A stretch of DNA of 64,000 bases, from the NCBI GenBank assembly GCA_028826165.1, contig JAPDFW010000033.1:372001-436000 (forward strand), written 5' to 3'. A model generated the notes under the pieces. The model ran no database searches. It was not told the origin of the DNA and saw nothing but the letters and a program-made list of their open reading frames with translations. The position numbers were made by a program, and so were the translations under genes. This stretch comes from Anaeramoeba ignava. Its lineage: Eukaryota; Metamonada; Anaeramoebidae. Shown piece by piece: positions 9,990-21,527 of the stretch; the stretch's first letter is position 1, and each line of letters opens with the position of its first letter.

Positions 9990-12900
9990 ATGGGCAGTTC
10001 TTTAACAAAAAAAATAAACAAAGCTGAAAATAAAAATAAAAATAAAAATAAAGATAAAAACAAAAATAAAGATAAAAATAAAGACAAAATAAAGCCAAAA
10101 TCTGATAAAAAAAAAGAAAAACAAAAAGAAAATACTTTTCATTTTGATTCTATTCATCAAATGAACTATAATATTGAAAGAATTTTAAATCAAGAAGATA
10201 ATCAATTTTATATTAAACAAAAAGCCTTATTTTTAGGTGAAATCAATTTCAAAATCAAAATCAAAATTAAAATTAAAATTAAAATCAAAATTAAAATTAA
10301 AATTAAAATTAAAATTAAAATCAAAATTAAAATCAATTTCAAAATTAAAATCAAAATCAAAATTAAAATCAAAATCAATTTCAAAATCAATTTCAAAATT
10401 AAAATTAAAATTATAATTAAAATCAAAATTAAAATTAAAATCAAAATTAAAATTAAAATCAAAATTAAAATTAAAATCAAAATCAATTTCAAAATCAATT
10501 TCAAAATTAAAATTAAAATTCAAAATTAAAATTAAAATTCAAAATTAAAATTAAAATCAAAATTAAAATTAAAATCAAAATCAAAATTAAAATTAAAATT
10601 AAAATTAAAATCAAAATCAAAATCAAAATTAAAATCAAAATCAAAATCAAAATTAAAATCAAAATCAAAATCAAAATCAAAATCAAAATCAAAATTAAAA
10701 TTAAAATTAAAATCAAAATTAAAATCAAAATTAAAATTAAAATTAAAATTAAAATCAATTTCAAAATCAAAATCAAAATCAAAATTCAAAATTAAAATCA
10801 AAATTAAAATTAAAATTAAAATCAAATTTTAGGTGTAAGTGAATCAGGAAAAAGTACAATTTTAAAACATCTTCAACAACTTCATCGAGAATTTAAAACA
10901 GAAGAACGTCAAGAATTTCTTAAAGGAATTCATTTAGATATTATCCAAAATATGCAAACTTTAATTATGGCTACAGAACAGTTCTTCAATCAAACTTTAC
11001 CTGAAGAACTTTATGAAGCCAGAAAAGAAATTGAAAAATTTACTCCAAATCAAGTTCCAAGTTCAAAAACTTGGCTCAATTTAAAACCTCTTTGGCAGTC
11101 ACCTTTGATAAGAAGTACTTGGGAAAACCGTTATAAATTTTCTCATGAATCACGTTTACAAATTAATGAAAATGCAGATTAGTATCTCATCTTTTATTTT
11201 ATTCCTTAAACAAATGAATCCAAAATATTTAATATTTAATATTTATTTAATATTTATTATTTAATATTTATTTAATATTTAATATTTATTATTTAATATT
11301 TAATATTTATTTAATATTTATTATTTAATATTTAATATTTAATATTTAATACTTAATATTTAATACTTATTTAATATTTAATTAATATTTAATATTTAAT
11401 ATTTATTTAATATTTAATATTTAATATTTAATATTTAATATTTAATATTTAATATTTAATATTTAATATTTAATATTTATTATTTAATATTTATTTAATA
11501 TTTTAGTTTTTTTAATAGGTTGAATTATTTTCAACAATTAGAATACTTACCAACAAATGAAGATATTTTGAAATCTTTTATCCCAACAACAGATTTATCT
11601 AAACAAACTTTAAGATTTAATAAAATTAAATGGGAGTAACTCAAAATTAAAAACTAAAAAATCTTCAAATTCAAAAAAAATCAAAATCAAAAATCAAAAT
11701 CAAAATCAAAACTAAAAATCAAAATCTAAAATTAAAATTAAAATTAAAATTAAAATCAAAATTAAAATTAAAATTAAAATCAAAATTCAAAAATCAATAT
11801 AAAAATTAAAATCAAAATCAAAATTAAATTCAAAATTAAATTCAAATTAAAATTAAAATTCAAAATTAAAATCAAAATCAAAATTAAATTCAAAATTAAA
11901 TTCAAATCAAAATTAAAATTAAAATTAAATTCAAATCCAAATTAAAATTAAAATTAAAATTAAAATTAAAATTAAAATTAATTAGATTTTTCGATCTTGG
12001 TGGTTCAAGAAATACAAGAAATAAATGGTAAAAAATTTAAATAATTTTAATCCAAAATTATTTAATAAAATTAAATATGATTTAAAAATAACTCTTTTTA
12101 TTCAAAAAAAAAACAAACAGGCCAAAATTTTATTCAGATACTGATGTTCTTTTATTTGTTGTTGGATTGAGTGAATTTAATAGAAATCTTCGTGAAGTTA
12201 ATGGAGAAAATAGAATTCGTGAATCAATATCATTATTTTCACAAATTTATAATCTTCCTTGGTTTGTAAAATCAGAAATTGTTATAATTTTCAATAAAGT
12301 TGATCTTTTTACAAAAAAAATTGAGACAGAAAATGTTAAAAATTTTTTTTCTGAATATAATGGTAATTTTCAAATTAAAATCAAAATTAAAATTAAAATT
12401 AAAATTAAAATCAAAATAAAAATCAAAATTAAAATCAAAATAAAAATCAAAATCAAAATTAAAATTAAAAATTAAAATCAAATTCAAAATAAAAATTAAA
12501 ATTAAAATTAAAATTAAAATCAAAATCAAAATCAAAATTAAAATTAAAATTAAAATTAAAATCAAAATTAAAATCAAAATCAAAATTTAAAATCAAAATC
12601 AAAATCAAAATCAAAATCAAAATTAAAATCAAAATTAAAATCAAAATAAAATCAAAATTAAAAATCAAAATCAAAATCAAAATCAAAATCAAAATCAAAA
12701 TCAAAATCAAAATCAAAATTAAAATCAAAATTAAAATCAAAATTAAAATTAAAAATTAAAATTAAAATCAAATTCAAAATTAAAATTAAAATTTAAATCA
12801 AAATCAAAATCAATTTCAAAATCAAAATCAAAATCAAAATTAAAATTAAAATAATTGAAAAAAGGTAATGAAAACTTTCTCGAAAGTGTAGAATTTTTTA

Positions 12901-13055
12901 AAACTCTCTTTATCAAAAATTTATACACTGAAGACCAAAAACTTCGTAAAATTCATTTCTTTCTTACTTGTGCTTTGGATCAAAATTCAATATCAACAAC
13001 TTTTGATGCAATTACTCAAATTATTTTGCAAAAATTATCTTCACAAAAAAATTAA
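9990..13055 (+). CDS. Heterotrimeric G-protein alpha subunit with altered catalytic residues
   Basis: Six exons (9990-10236, 10833-11181, 11507-11635, 11986-12027, 12121-12362, 12865-13055) give 399 aa. MGSSLTKK fits N-myristoylation at Gly2. All G boxes can be placed: P-loop G83-VSESGKST, switch I SFIPTTDL (Thr226 matches the Mg-binding Thr), switch II FFDLGGSRNTRNKW, NKVD and TCALD. The helical domain ends ADYFFNRLNYFQQLEYLPT. The catalytic Arg of switch I is Phe223 and the catalytic Gln of switch II is Ser249; their spacing of 26 residues equals that in G-alpha-i1 (Arg178, Gln204), so the alignment has no gap. The third P-loop position is Ser85 instead of Gly. The N-terminus carries a K/N repeat. 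GTP binding looks possible; normal hydrolysis does not. Confidence 0.92.
10237..10832 (+). repeat. G-alpha intron 1 filled by a 6-bp repeat
   Basis: About 590 bp of AAAATT and AAAATC hexamers with scattered AATTTC. Donor GTGAAA, acceptor TTTTAG. No AG inside the tract. Confidence 0.9.
11182..11506 (+). repeat. G-alpha intron 2 filled by a 7-bp repeat
   Basis: Mainly TTTAATA units, a different repeat from the other introns of the same gene. Donor GTATCT, acceptor TTTTAG at 11505-11506. Confidence 0.85.
11636..11985 (+). repeat. G-alpha intron 3, AAAATT/AAAATC repeat
   Basis: Degenerate 6-bp repeat between donor GTAACT and acceptor ATTAG; less regular than intron 1. Confidence 0.8.
12363..12864 (+). 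repeat. G-alpha intron 5, AAAATT/AAAATC repeat
   Basis: About 480 bp of the same hexamers as introns 1 and 3. Donor GTAATT, acceptor AAAAAG directly before the codon for Gly in GNENF. Confidence 0.85.
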
Positions 13056-13357
13056 ATACAAAAAAATTAAATACAAAAAAATTAAATACAAAAAAATTAA
13101 ATACAAAAAAATTTTTATTATTCTTTCTTTTGTTATTATTATTCAATTTCTTTTAAAAATAGATCAAAAAAATATCTAAATTCATTCACATTAATTAAAA
13201 AATAAAATAAAAATAAAAATAAAAAAGAAAATATTTTTTTTTTGCAATCCACTTTTTTCTTTCTTTCTTTCTTTTGAAAAAATTTGGAAAAAATTTGAAA
13301 AAATTTGAAAAATTTGAAAAAAGAAAAAGAAAAGAAAAAAAAAATAAAATCCAAAAA

Positions 13358-14161
13358 TCAAAGATCCTTATCATCTTTTTTCTCCTTATTAATCGTTGAG
13401 AGTTGGTGAACCAACTCCAAATTTTCACTAGATAAACGGACAATTTGATTTGATAATTCAACTGTATAAGCACGAAGTTTAGAAACTTCATCTTGTAAAC
13501 CTTGGACATATAACTTCTTTTTTTCACGTGATTTCTTAGCATTAATTCTGTTTTTCAATTGTCTTCTTTTCTTTTTTTCTTCATCAGATAAATTAATAAC
13601 CTCTTTTCTTTCCATATCTCTAAGACAATTCATCTCATCAGGAGAAAAATTTACATAAGAATTTTCAGTTGAATCTTTCTGTTCAGTTTCTTCATTAATA
13701 ATTTCGTCTTCCTTTCGTTTTCTTGATGTCTTTTTTCGTTTTTCTTTTCGTTTTTCTTTTCGTTTTTGTTTTCGTTTTTCTTTTTCTTTTCTTTTTTGTT
13801 TCATTTCATGTTTTGGATCATTTTCTTTCATTTCATGTTTTGGATCGTTTTCTTTCATTTCATGTTTTGGATCATTTTCTTTCATTTCATGTTTTGGTTC
13901 TGTTTTTGTGTTTTCAGGTGTTGTTTGGGGTATTTCTGGATTAGATTCTAATTCTGGTTTTGTTTCACTTAAAATTTTCTGTTGTTTTAAATTTTCTTCC
14001 ATTTTTTTGATCATTAATTCTCGTTCATTTAATGTTTGTTCTTGTTCTTGTAATTTGAGTGTTTTTGATTGAAGTTCAGTTAGCTCATCTTCAAATCTTG
14101 GAGGAGGTTGTGAATTTATTGCGTAATGCAAACTTATTTTAGAAAGTTTCATTTTGTTCAT
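13358..14161 (-). CDS. bZIP transcription factor
   Basis: Intronless, 267 aa. The DNA-binding signature N-R-x-x-A-x-x-S-R is seen as NRINAKKSREKKK with Asn204, followed by a leucine zipper with Leu/Val/Leu heptads (LQDEVSKLRAYTVELSNQIV) to about residue 255. The middle of the protein has four near-identical copies of NDPKHEMKE and a K/R-rich block (KEKRKQKRKEKRKEKRKK) that could be a nuclear signal; a Q/E-rich coiled coil lies near residues 20-60. It should be a nuclear dimer; the target sites and partners are not visible. Upstream, TTTTTCATTTTTTTCATTTT lies within 170 bp of the ATG. Family call is firm; subfamily is not assignable. Confidence 0.93.
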   Translation of the reverse strand: MNKMKLSKISLHYAINSQPPPRFEDELTELQSKTLKLQEQEQTLNERELMIKKMEENLKQQKILSETKPELESNPEIPQTTPENTKTEPKHEMKENDPKHEMKENDPKHEMKENDPKHEMKQKRKEKEKRKQKRKEKRKEKRKKTSRKRKEDEIINEETEQKDSTENSYVNFSPDEMNCLRDMERKEVINLSDEEKKKRRQLKNRINAKKSREKKKLYVQGLQDEVSKLRAYTVELSNQIVRLSSENLELVHQLSTINKEKKDDKDL

Positions 14162-14393
14162 TTTTGTTGTTGGTTTTAAATAAAAATTTTTGATTGAATT
14201 TGATTAAAAAAAAGTATAAATTTTAAATCAAAATAAAATGTTTTGTGTTTTGTTTTTTGTTTTTTGTTTAAAATTGAAAAAAAGCAATTAGAAAAAATGA
14301 AAAAAATGAAAAATGGAAAATGATAAATAATTTTTTCTTTTTAATGACGTAATAACATTTAATTAATTTTTTTTAATTTAATTTTTTTTTTAT

Positions 14394-16578
14394 TTAAAAT
14401 TTTTTTTTCTTTTCAATATAATCAAGTTGTGATCCAAAATTACTCAAAGTATCTAATACAAAATAATCAGGGATATCTTTCATTTCTTCAATAACATGAA
14501 GAGAAATATTTTCTTCAATTTTATCAGTGTAAAGAAACTTAATCAAAGTTTTAATTGCAGTAATTGATTTCCCACTATAATCTGATACTTTATTTGAATT
14601 ATCAACAACACTTAAAAACATTCCTCGATATAAATCGCATCTTGCAGCCAAAATTATCTTATGAACATGAATCATTTCTTGATCCACTATAATCACAAAG
14701 TCTTTTGATTCTTCTTGTTCATAAAGTTTTGAAAATGATTCAACTATTCCTGGTTTTCCACTCAATTCAAAGAAAGAATATTCTGATATTTCTTTGAATA
14801 TTTCAAAAGCTTCTTCTTTTTGATTTGTGAATCCTGTGTAAATCCATTCTAAAAATGATCGCATTTGGGCTTTTGTTTTGTCGAGAAAGTTGTTTTTGAT
14901 TTCTTCCATTTTTTTTCCTAATCGAGTTTCGATTATTATTGAATGAACCTTGAATTCTCCATCTAAACAAATGATTTTGCTATCACAAAATTCCTCTCTT
15001 TCAAATAATTTTTGGAAATCATTAACAAAAGATAATTTGTTAGCAAAATCCTTATTTGATTAAATATATGAATTTTAAATTGATTAATTGATTAATTTTT
15101 TTTTGGAAAACATTTTTTTTCCATTTACATGAATGCTTTTGTATAATATTTTTTTTTCTGGTCCACCAAAATAAATTTCTAATCCATCAGAACAAAAAAA
15201 CCAAACTTGAAAATCTATTTGAAAAGATTCTAAGCATTCATTACTCTTTTTGGAAAAAAAAATTATGTAAATGATAGAAAATAAATTTTTGATATTAAAT
15301 AAAGAAAATTCTTTTTGTTTTTTTTACATAAAGATCAAACACTATTATATTTCCTTTATCATCACATATAATTCCTATTCCACTTTCTTCTAAAATTAGA
15401 ACATTTGTAACTTCTTTATTAAATTTATGGATTGTTTCTACAAATTTTTGATCCTATTTTAAATGAAAATTAAAATTTATTTATAAAATTAAAATTAAAA
15501 ATTAAAAATTAAAATTTAAATTAAAATTTAAAAATTAAAATTTAAATATAAAAATTTACTTTAAAACTATGTTTTTTCACAAAACCATCATTTGAACCTG
15601 AATAAAAAAAGTCTTTCCAAATTGCAACAGTCCAAACTCCAAAAAGATGAGGATTAATTGTATTAATTAATTTTAGGTTCTGAAATTTTTAATTTTGATT
15701 TTATAAATGAATTTCGATTTTAATTTTGATTTTAATTTTAAATTAATTTTAATTTTAATTTTAATTTTAATTTTGATTTTAATTATAATTTTAATTTTAT
15801 TTTATAAATGAATTTTAATTTTAATTTTAATTTTGATTTTAATTTTAATTTTAATTTTAATTTTAATTTTAATTTTAATTTTATAAATGAATTTTAATTT
15901 TAATTTTAATTATAAATGAATTTTAATTTTAATTTTATTTTATAAATAAATTTTGAATTTTGAATTCAACTTTTCTATCAAGAATAGCTATGGATCCTGA
16001 AGAAGTACCACAAACAATATAATTTTCTGATACATCCAAACTCCAACATTTTATTTCAATTTTTAAAAATTTGTTTTTTCTAATTTTATCATTTTGAATA
16101 GAATAATTAATAATTTGATTTTCAAGTCCAGCATAAAGATTATCTTCATAAATAGCAATAGAATAAATTGTATTTTCTTCAAATTTTGATTTTGAAATTA
16201 AATTTCCAGTCTAAAAAAAATTTTTGAATTGAAAATTATTAAGAATAAAAAAAAGGAAAATAATTAAGAACAAAAAACCTTAAAATCCCATCCAATAATT
16301 TTATGATCACAAGAATAAATTATATTTTTATGAGCAGTTAAAGAAAAAACTAAACCATCTGCTTTAGATTCCCATATCTTTTTTTTAGTCTATTCATAAA
16401 AAAAATTTTTGTTATTCTTTTTTAATTTCAAAAAAAAATATTTCTCTAATAAATTTATTACTAAAATATCCCATTTTCTAACTTTAGCATCAAATGAACC
16501 TGTAAAAAGTGAACCTCTATAAACTAATAAAACTCGAATTTCTTGTGTATGATCTTCTTTTTGTTCAGTAAATTGCAT
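14394..16578 (-). CDS. WD40 beta-propeller with C-terminal double BTB
   Basis: Seven exons (16578-16462, 16389-16279, 16210-15971, 15679-15560, 15453-15328, 15245-15129, 15050-14394) make 495 aa. Exons 1-6 encode weak WD40-type blades, for example GSLFTGSFDAKVRKWDIL, YSCDHKIIGWDFK and FYSGSNDGFVKKH. The last exon holds two BTB-like halves: EFCDSKIICLDGEFKVHSII, then DFVIIVDQEMIHVHKIILAA followed by CDLYRGMFLSVVDNSNKVSD. BTB proteins often act as Cullin-3 adaptors, with the propeller binding substrate; that role is inferred here. The same BTB module is seen in the RCC1 genes at 59-63 kb. The start is set by the ATG of MQFTEQKEDHTQE; the divergent TFIIB-like gene starts only 91 bp away. Confidence 0.88.
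15697..15965 (-). repeat. Intronic AATTTT repeat with TATAAATGAA blocks
   Basis: Sits in intron 3 of the WD40-BTB gene. The 6-bp AATTTT array is interrupted by several TTTTATAAATGAATTTT blocks, the same compound unit seen at 20260-20870 and, inverted, at 17430-17940. Confidence 0.75.
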
Positions 16579-16669
16579 TTAAAATTAAAATTAAAAAAAA
16601 AATGAAAAAAATTTTTCAAAAATTAATTTTTTCATTTTTTTTTTCTCATTTTCTTCCATTTTTTGTTAA
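16579..16669. promoter_or_regulatory. Shared divergent promoter of WD40-BTB and TFIIB-like genes
   Basis: Only 91 bp separate the two start codons. It contains TTTTTTCATTTTTTTTTCTC on the plus strand and AATGAAAAAAATTTTTC, so the T-rich CATTTTT element faces the plus-strand gene. Function inferred from position. Confidence 0.45.
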
Positions 16670-18792
16670 ATGAATGAAGATATAATTAAAAGTGATTTTG
16701 AAAGTGAACAAGAAGATCCAAATGATTTCGATTTTTCTCTTACTTTTCAACAAGATGGACAAAGATCTTTACTTCTTGGTTTGGAAAAAAAAAAAAACAA
16801 AAACATTTTCCCAAATTTAAAAAAAATTTTCTTATTGAAAAAATTAATTTCGAAATTAAATTTTAAATTATTTTAGGTCAAAATATAAATCCAGAAGATC
16901 AACCTTATTTATTTTTAGGTGGAAATGAAAGAACAAAATCGGAAAAAAATGCAAAAGTAATTTATAATTTAAAATTTAAAATTTAAAATTTAATTTAATT
17001 TAAAATTTTATTTAATTTTTCTTTAAGGAATTTCTTCATCAAATTATAGAAAGAATTTCAAATAATTTTAATTTAGATGATATTGACCAAGCTTCAATTA
17101 AATCTTTGCTTGATGAAGTTATTATTGCTAAGGAAATGAAGTAAATAATTTGAAAAATTTTTATTTTTATAAATAAATTTATTTTAAAATCAATACGTAA
17201 ATTTATAAATAAATTTATTTTAAAATCAATACGTAAATTTATAAATAATTTTATTTTAAAATCAATATGTAAATTTATAAATAATTTTATTTTAAAATCA
17301 ATACGTAAATTTATAAATAATTAAAGGATTACAGTACGTTTAGAAGTTTTAGCTGGAAGTTGTGTTCTTTTTTATTCAAGAATTTATCATAGACCAATAA
17401 GTATTTATGATATTTCAGTAAATTAAAATTCATTTATAAAATTAAAATCAAAATTAAAATTAATATTAAAATCAAAATTAAAATTAAAATTCATTTATAA
17501 AATTAAAATTAAAATCAAAATCAAAATCAAAATCAAAATCAAAATTAAAATTAAAATTAAAATCAAAACCAAAATCAAAATTAAAATTAAAATTAAAATC
17601 AAAATCAAAATCAAAATTAAAATTTAAAATTAAAATTAAAATTAAAATTAAAATTAAAATTAAAATTAAAATTAAAATTAATATTAAAATCAAAATCAAA
17701 ATTCATTTATAAAATTAAAATTAAAATTAAAATCAAAATTAAAATCATAATTAAAATCAAAATTCATTTACAAAATTAAAATTCAAATCAAAATTAAAAT
17801 TAAAATTAAAATTAAAATCAAAATAAAAATTAAAATTAAAATTCATTTATAAAATTAAAATCAAAATCAAAATCAAAATTAAAATCAAAATCAAAATTAA
17901 AATTAAAATTAAAATTAAAATTTATTTATAAAATTAAAATTTAAAATTTAAGTCTGAAATTGGTTGTCAACCTTCAAAACTTACTTCAATATGTCAAGAG
18001 ATAGGTCAAGTTCTTGAAAGAGATTTTCCAAAAATAGACGAAACAAACTTTATAGAAAGATATTGCAATCAAATACCAATTCTTTCACTTTCCCCAAATA
18101 TTTCAGATAACGATAATTTAAAAGAAAAAATTGATCCAAATGTTCGTAATCAAATTATTCAAGAAACAAAACAACTTGTTTCATATTTATCAAAATCAAC
18201 AACATTCTCTGGAAAAAATCCACTTGTGACAGTTATTGGAGCAATTTATTGGGTTAGTCAAATTCATGAAGTTAAAATACTAATAGATGATTTAGAAAAA
18301 ATTACAGGATTTTCGAAAATGGGAATTCGAAAAAGATACAAAGAAATATCCTTTTTTGTTCTTGAATTTTGTAAATTACTTCCTTGGTTCAATAAAGATA
18401 TCAAAATGATTTCAAATCAAAATTTCAAGTTTATTGTAAATCATTTGGCATTTTTGGATTGGCATAAAAATAGAGTTGATTTGAGGAAAAAATCTTCTCA
18501 AAACAAAAAAAAACGGAAGCAAAATAATATCGATTCATTTAAAGAAAAAAACGAGGTCCGAATTCCAAAAATTTCCCAAATGCCGTTAATTGATCAAAAT
18601 TCTCCTTTTGGTTTTCTTGAACCATTTTTTGATAATTTGATTCAAGAAAACCATGAAAAAGTTAATGATTCTGTAATTATTGGAAGTGATGATGATGATC
18701 ATGAAACTGGATGTTATATTCTTTCTCGTGAAAATGGAAAAAATTTTAAAAAAACAATTGTTGAAAAATTACAAAAGAAAGGAGAAAAATAA
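16670..18792 (+). CDS. TFIIB-like protein with two cyclin folds and no zinc ribbon
   Basis: Five exons (16670-16778, 16877-16956, 17028-17140, 17327-17417, 17953-18792), 410 aa. Two cyclin-like repeats of TFIIB type are seen: the first about residues 95-170 (AGSCVLFYSRIYHRPISIYD, then IERYCNQIPIL), the second about 212-280 with NPLVTVIGAIYWVSQ and TGFSKMGIRKRYKEI, closely matching the second TFIIB repeat pattern (P-x-x-x-A-A-x-x-Y, G-x-x-x-x-T-I-R-x-x-Y). General factors of this family bridge promoter DNA, TBP and RNA polymerase. The N-terminus is acidic and has no cysteines, so the zinc ribbon that contacts polymerase is absent. A basic block (KKSSQNKKKRKQ) and an acidic DDDDHE tail follow. 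It could be a divergent BRF- or Rrn7-like factor. Confidence 0.7.
17158..17322 (+). repeat. Tandem repeat of about 36-38 bp in TFIIB-like intron 3
   Basis: Four copies of a unit with TTTATAAATAA, TTTTAAAATCAATACGT; one copy has ATATGT. The CG in ATACGT is rare in this window. Confidence 0.8.
17418..17952 (+). repeat. TFIIB-like intron 4, AAAATT/AAAATC with TTCATTTATAAAA blocks
   Basis: 6-bp hexamers interrupted about six times by ATTCATTTATAAAATT. Donor GTAAAT, acceptor TTTAAG. Confidence 0.85.
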
Positions 18793-18937
18793 ATTTTTTT
18801 TTCTCTTTTTTTTTTCTTTTTTAAATAAAAATAAAAATAAAAAAATAAAAATCATTTTTTTTTCTTCAAATCAAATAAATTAGTTTTCTGAATTTTATTT
18901 TATTTTGAATTTTATTTTTGTTTTTGTTTTTGTTTAA

Positions 18938-21170
18938 ATGAAAACCGTTCATAAAGATGTTCCTTTAACTTCTTTGTTCAATTACACTCGAATTATTCGT
19001 CCTTACACTTGGAATCATCTTGCTTTTGCTCTTTGGTTTTTTACAATTGGTATTCCTTTAGCTGTTTTGCGTTATTTTTTGTTTATTATTGCTCTCATTA
19101 ATCTTGGTTTGTCTAATATCTTTCCTTCTATGAAAAAGCTTGTTGGTTTTTTTAATTATCTTCTTGGCTTTCGAGTTCAGAAAATTAATTTGTAAACTTT
19201 ATATTTATAATTATTTAAATATTTATATTTATATTTATATTTATATTTATATTTATATTTATATTTATATTTATATTTATATTTATATTTATATTTATAT
19301 TTATATTTATATTTATATTTATATTTATATTTATATTTATATTTATATTTATATTTATATTTATATTTATATTTATATTTTATATTTATATTTATTTATA
19401 TTTATAATTTATATTTATATTTATATTTATTTTATATTTATATTTATAATTATATTTATATTTATATTTATATTTATATTTATATTTTATATTTATATTT
19501 ATATTTATATTTATAATTGTATTTATGTTTATATTTATATTTATATTTATATTTATATTTATATTTATATTTATATTTATATTTATATTATAATTATAAT
19601 TATATTTATATTTATATTTATATTTTTAAATATTTATATTTATATTTATATTTTAAATATTTATATTTTATATTTATATTTTAAATATTTATATTTATAT
19701 TTATATTTTAAATATTTATATTTATATTTATATTTTAAAATATTTTATATTTATATTTATATTTTATATTTATATTTTAAATATTTTTGATTTATATTTA
19801 TATTTTGATTTATATTTATATTTATATTTATATTTATATTTATATTTATATTTTGATTTATATTTATATTAATATTTATATTTATATTTTAAATATTTAT
19901 ATTTATATTTATATTTATATTTATATTTATATTTATTAGAGATTTGTTAAAGAAATCAAAATCGAAAATTCTGGTTATGAACCATATGACAGATTTTGAT
20001 GGTATTCCTTGGGTAGATTTAAAAGGAAAATTTTTGGTTGCACCTTATTTTAAACTATTAAATAAGCTTACTTTATCAAGAACAATACCTTTTTTATTTG
20101 TTAATGATCCTGATATTAAAGAGAAAATTAAAAAATCAATTAAAGATGGAAATTATTTTGTTATGTGTCCCGAAGGAAGTACAACAAATGGAAAAGTAGC
20201 TTTAATGAGATTTGCTCGTTTTGTTTTCAGTCTTAATGAACCAATAATTCCTGTGTAAATAATTTTAATTTTATAAATGAATTTTAATTTTAATTTTAAT
20301 TTTATAAATGAATTTTAATTTTAATTTTATAAATGAATTTTAATTTGAATTTTAATAATAATTATATAAATTAATTTTAATTTTATAAATGAATTTTAAT
20401 TTGAATTTTAATAATAATTATATAAATTAATTTTAATTTTATAAATGAATTTTAATTTTAATTTTAATTTATAAATGAATTTTAATTATAATTTTATAAA
20501 TGAATTTTAATTATAATTTTTAATAATAATTTTAATTTTAATTTTAATTTTATAAATGAATTTTAATATTAATTTTAATTTTATAAATGAATTTTAATTT
20601 TAATTTTAATTTTATAAATGAATTTTAATTTTAATATTAATTATAATTTTAATTTTAATTTTAATTATAATTTTAATTTTATAAATTAATTTTAATTTTA
20701 TAAATGAATTTTAATTTTAATTTTATAAATGAATTTTAATTATAATTTTAATTTTAATAATAATTTTAATTTTATAAATGAATTTTAATTTTATAAATGA
20801 ATTTTAATTTTATAAATGAATTTTAATTTTATAAATGAATTTTAATTTTAATAATAATTTTGATTTTAATTTTTTTAGTACATTAAAAGTTGAAACAAAA
20901 TGGTTCCATGCTATCAATTTGGATAAGATTAATGATAACTTTTTCATCAATCTTTTCTTTTTCTTTGCACATCCTTGCATTTCTTACAAATATACAATTT
21001 ATCCTGAAATGATGATTAAAGAAGAAGAAACAGATATTGAATTTGCATCACGAGTTCAAGAATTCTTTGCTCAAAAATTAAATTTGATTGCTTCTCCATA
21101 CACAAAACTTCAAAAACATCAATTATTCAGAGAAATTATTTCTGGAACAACAAAATTAAAATCAAATTGA
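18938..21170 (+). CDS. PlsC-type lysophospholipid acyltransferase
   Basis: Three exons (18938-19191, 19940-20254, 20879-21170), 286 aa. The N-terminal exon is membrane-embedded ([20 protein letters not shown] plus a second hydrophobic stretch). Exon 2 has the catalytic NHMTDFDG, a version of the acyltransferase HX4D motif, and CPEGSTTNG, the substrate-binding block typical of the LPCAT/LPEAT and AUP1 branch. The C-terminal exon continues with [15 protein letters not shown] and YTIYPEMM. The likely reaction is acyl transfer from acyl-CoA to a lysophospholipid in ER or lipid-droplet membranes; which substrate is not predictable. Both introns are simple repeats. Phases (2 and 2) agree at both junctions. 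Confidence 0.87.
19192..19939 (+). repeat. Acyltransferase intron 1, TTTATA hexamer array
   Basis: About 740 bp of ATATTT units, later mixed with TTTTAAATATTT. No AG between the donor and the TTATTAG acceptor at 19938-19939. Confidence 0.92.
20255..20878 (+). repeat. Acyltransferase intron 2, AATTTTATAAATGAATTTT compound repeat
   Basis: About 600 bp of AATTTT hexamers broken at near-regular spacing by TATAAATGAA. Acceptor TTTTTTAG at 20877-20878. Confidence 0.88.
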
Positions 21171-21527
21171 CAACCAATTGATTAATTAATTAATTCATTC
21201 TTTAATTCATTCTTTAATTCAAAAAAAAAATTTAGTTGAAGAGTTAATTGGAAAAAAATTAAGTTGTTTTATTTTATGATTTGTGAGTTTTTTGTTATTT
21301 CTTCCTTTTATTACTTCCATTCAAAATGATTTTTGGTTGTTATTTGGTTTTAATTAAAATTTTTTTCTTTTTTTTTTTGGGATTTTATTAAATCAAAATG
21401 AATTAATATTATCATTTCCTTATTAAAAAACAAACCCAAAAAAAAAAACCAATTTATTTTGAATTTATTTTGAATTTATTTTTTTCATTTTTTTCTTTTT
21501 TTTTTCATTTTTAAAAATAATAAAAAA

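Noticed and set aside
10208-10825. Long minus-strand frames of I-L or N-F-D repeats opposite the G-alpha intron
   Set aside because: They are open only because the hexamer repeat contains no stop; similar false frames occur at 12272-12740, 17484-17699, 19140-19790, 25502-26173, 28182-28490 and 55581-56397.
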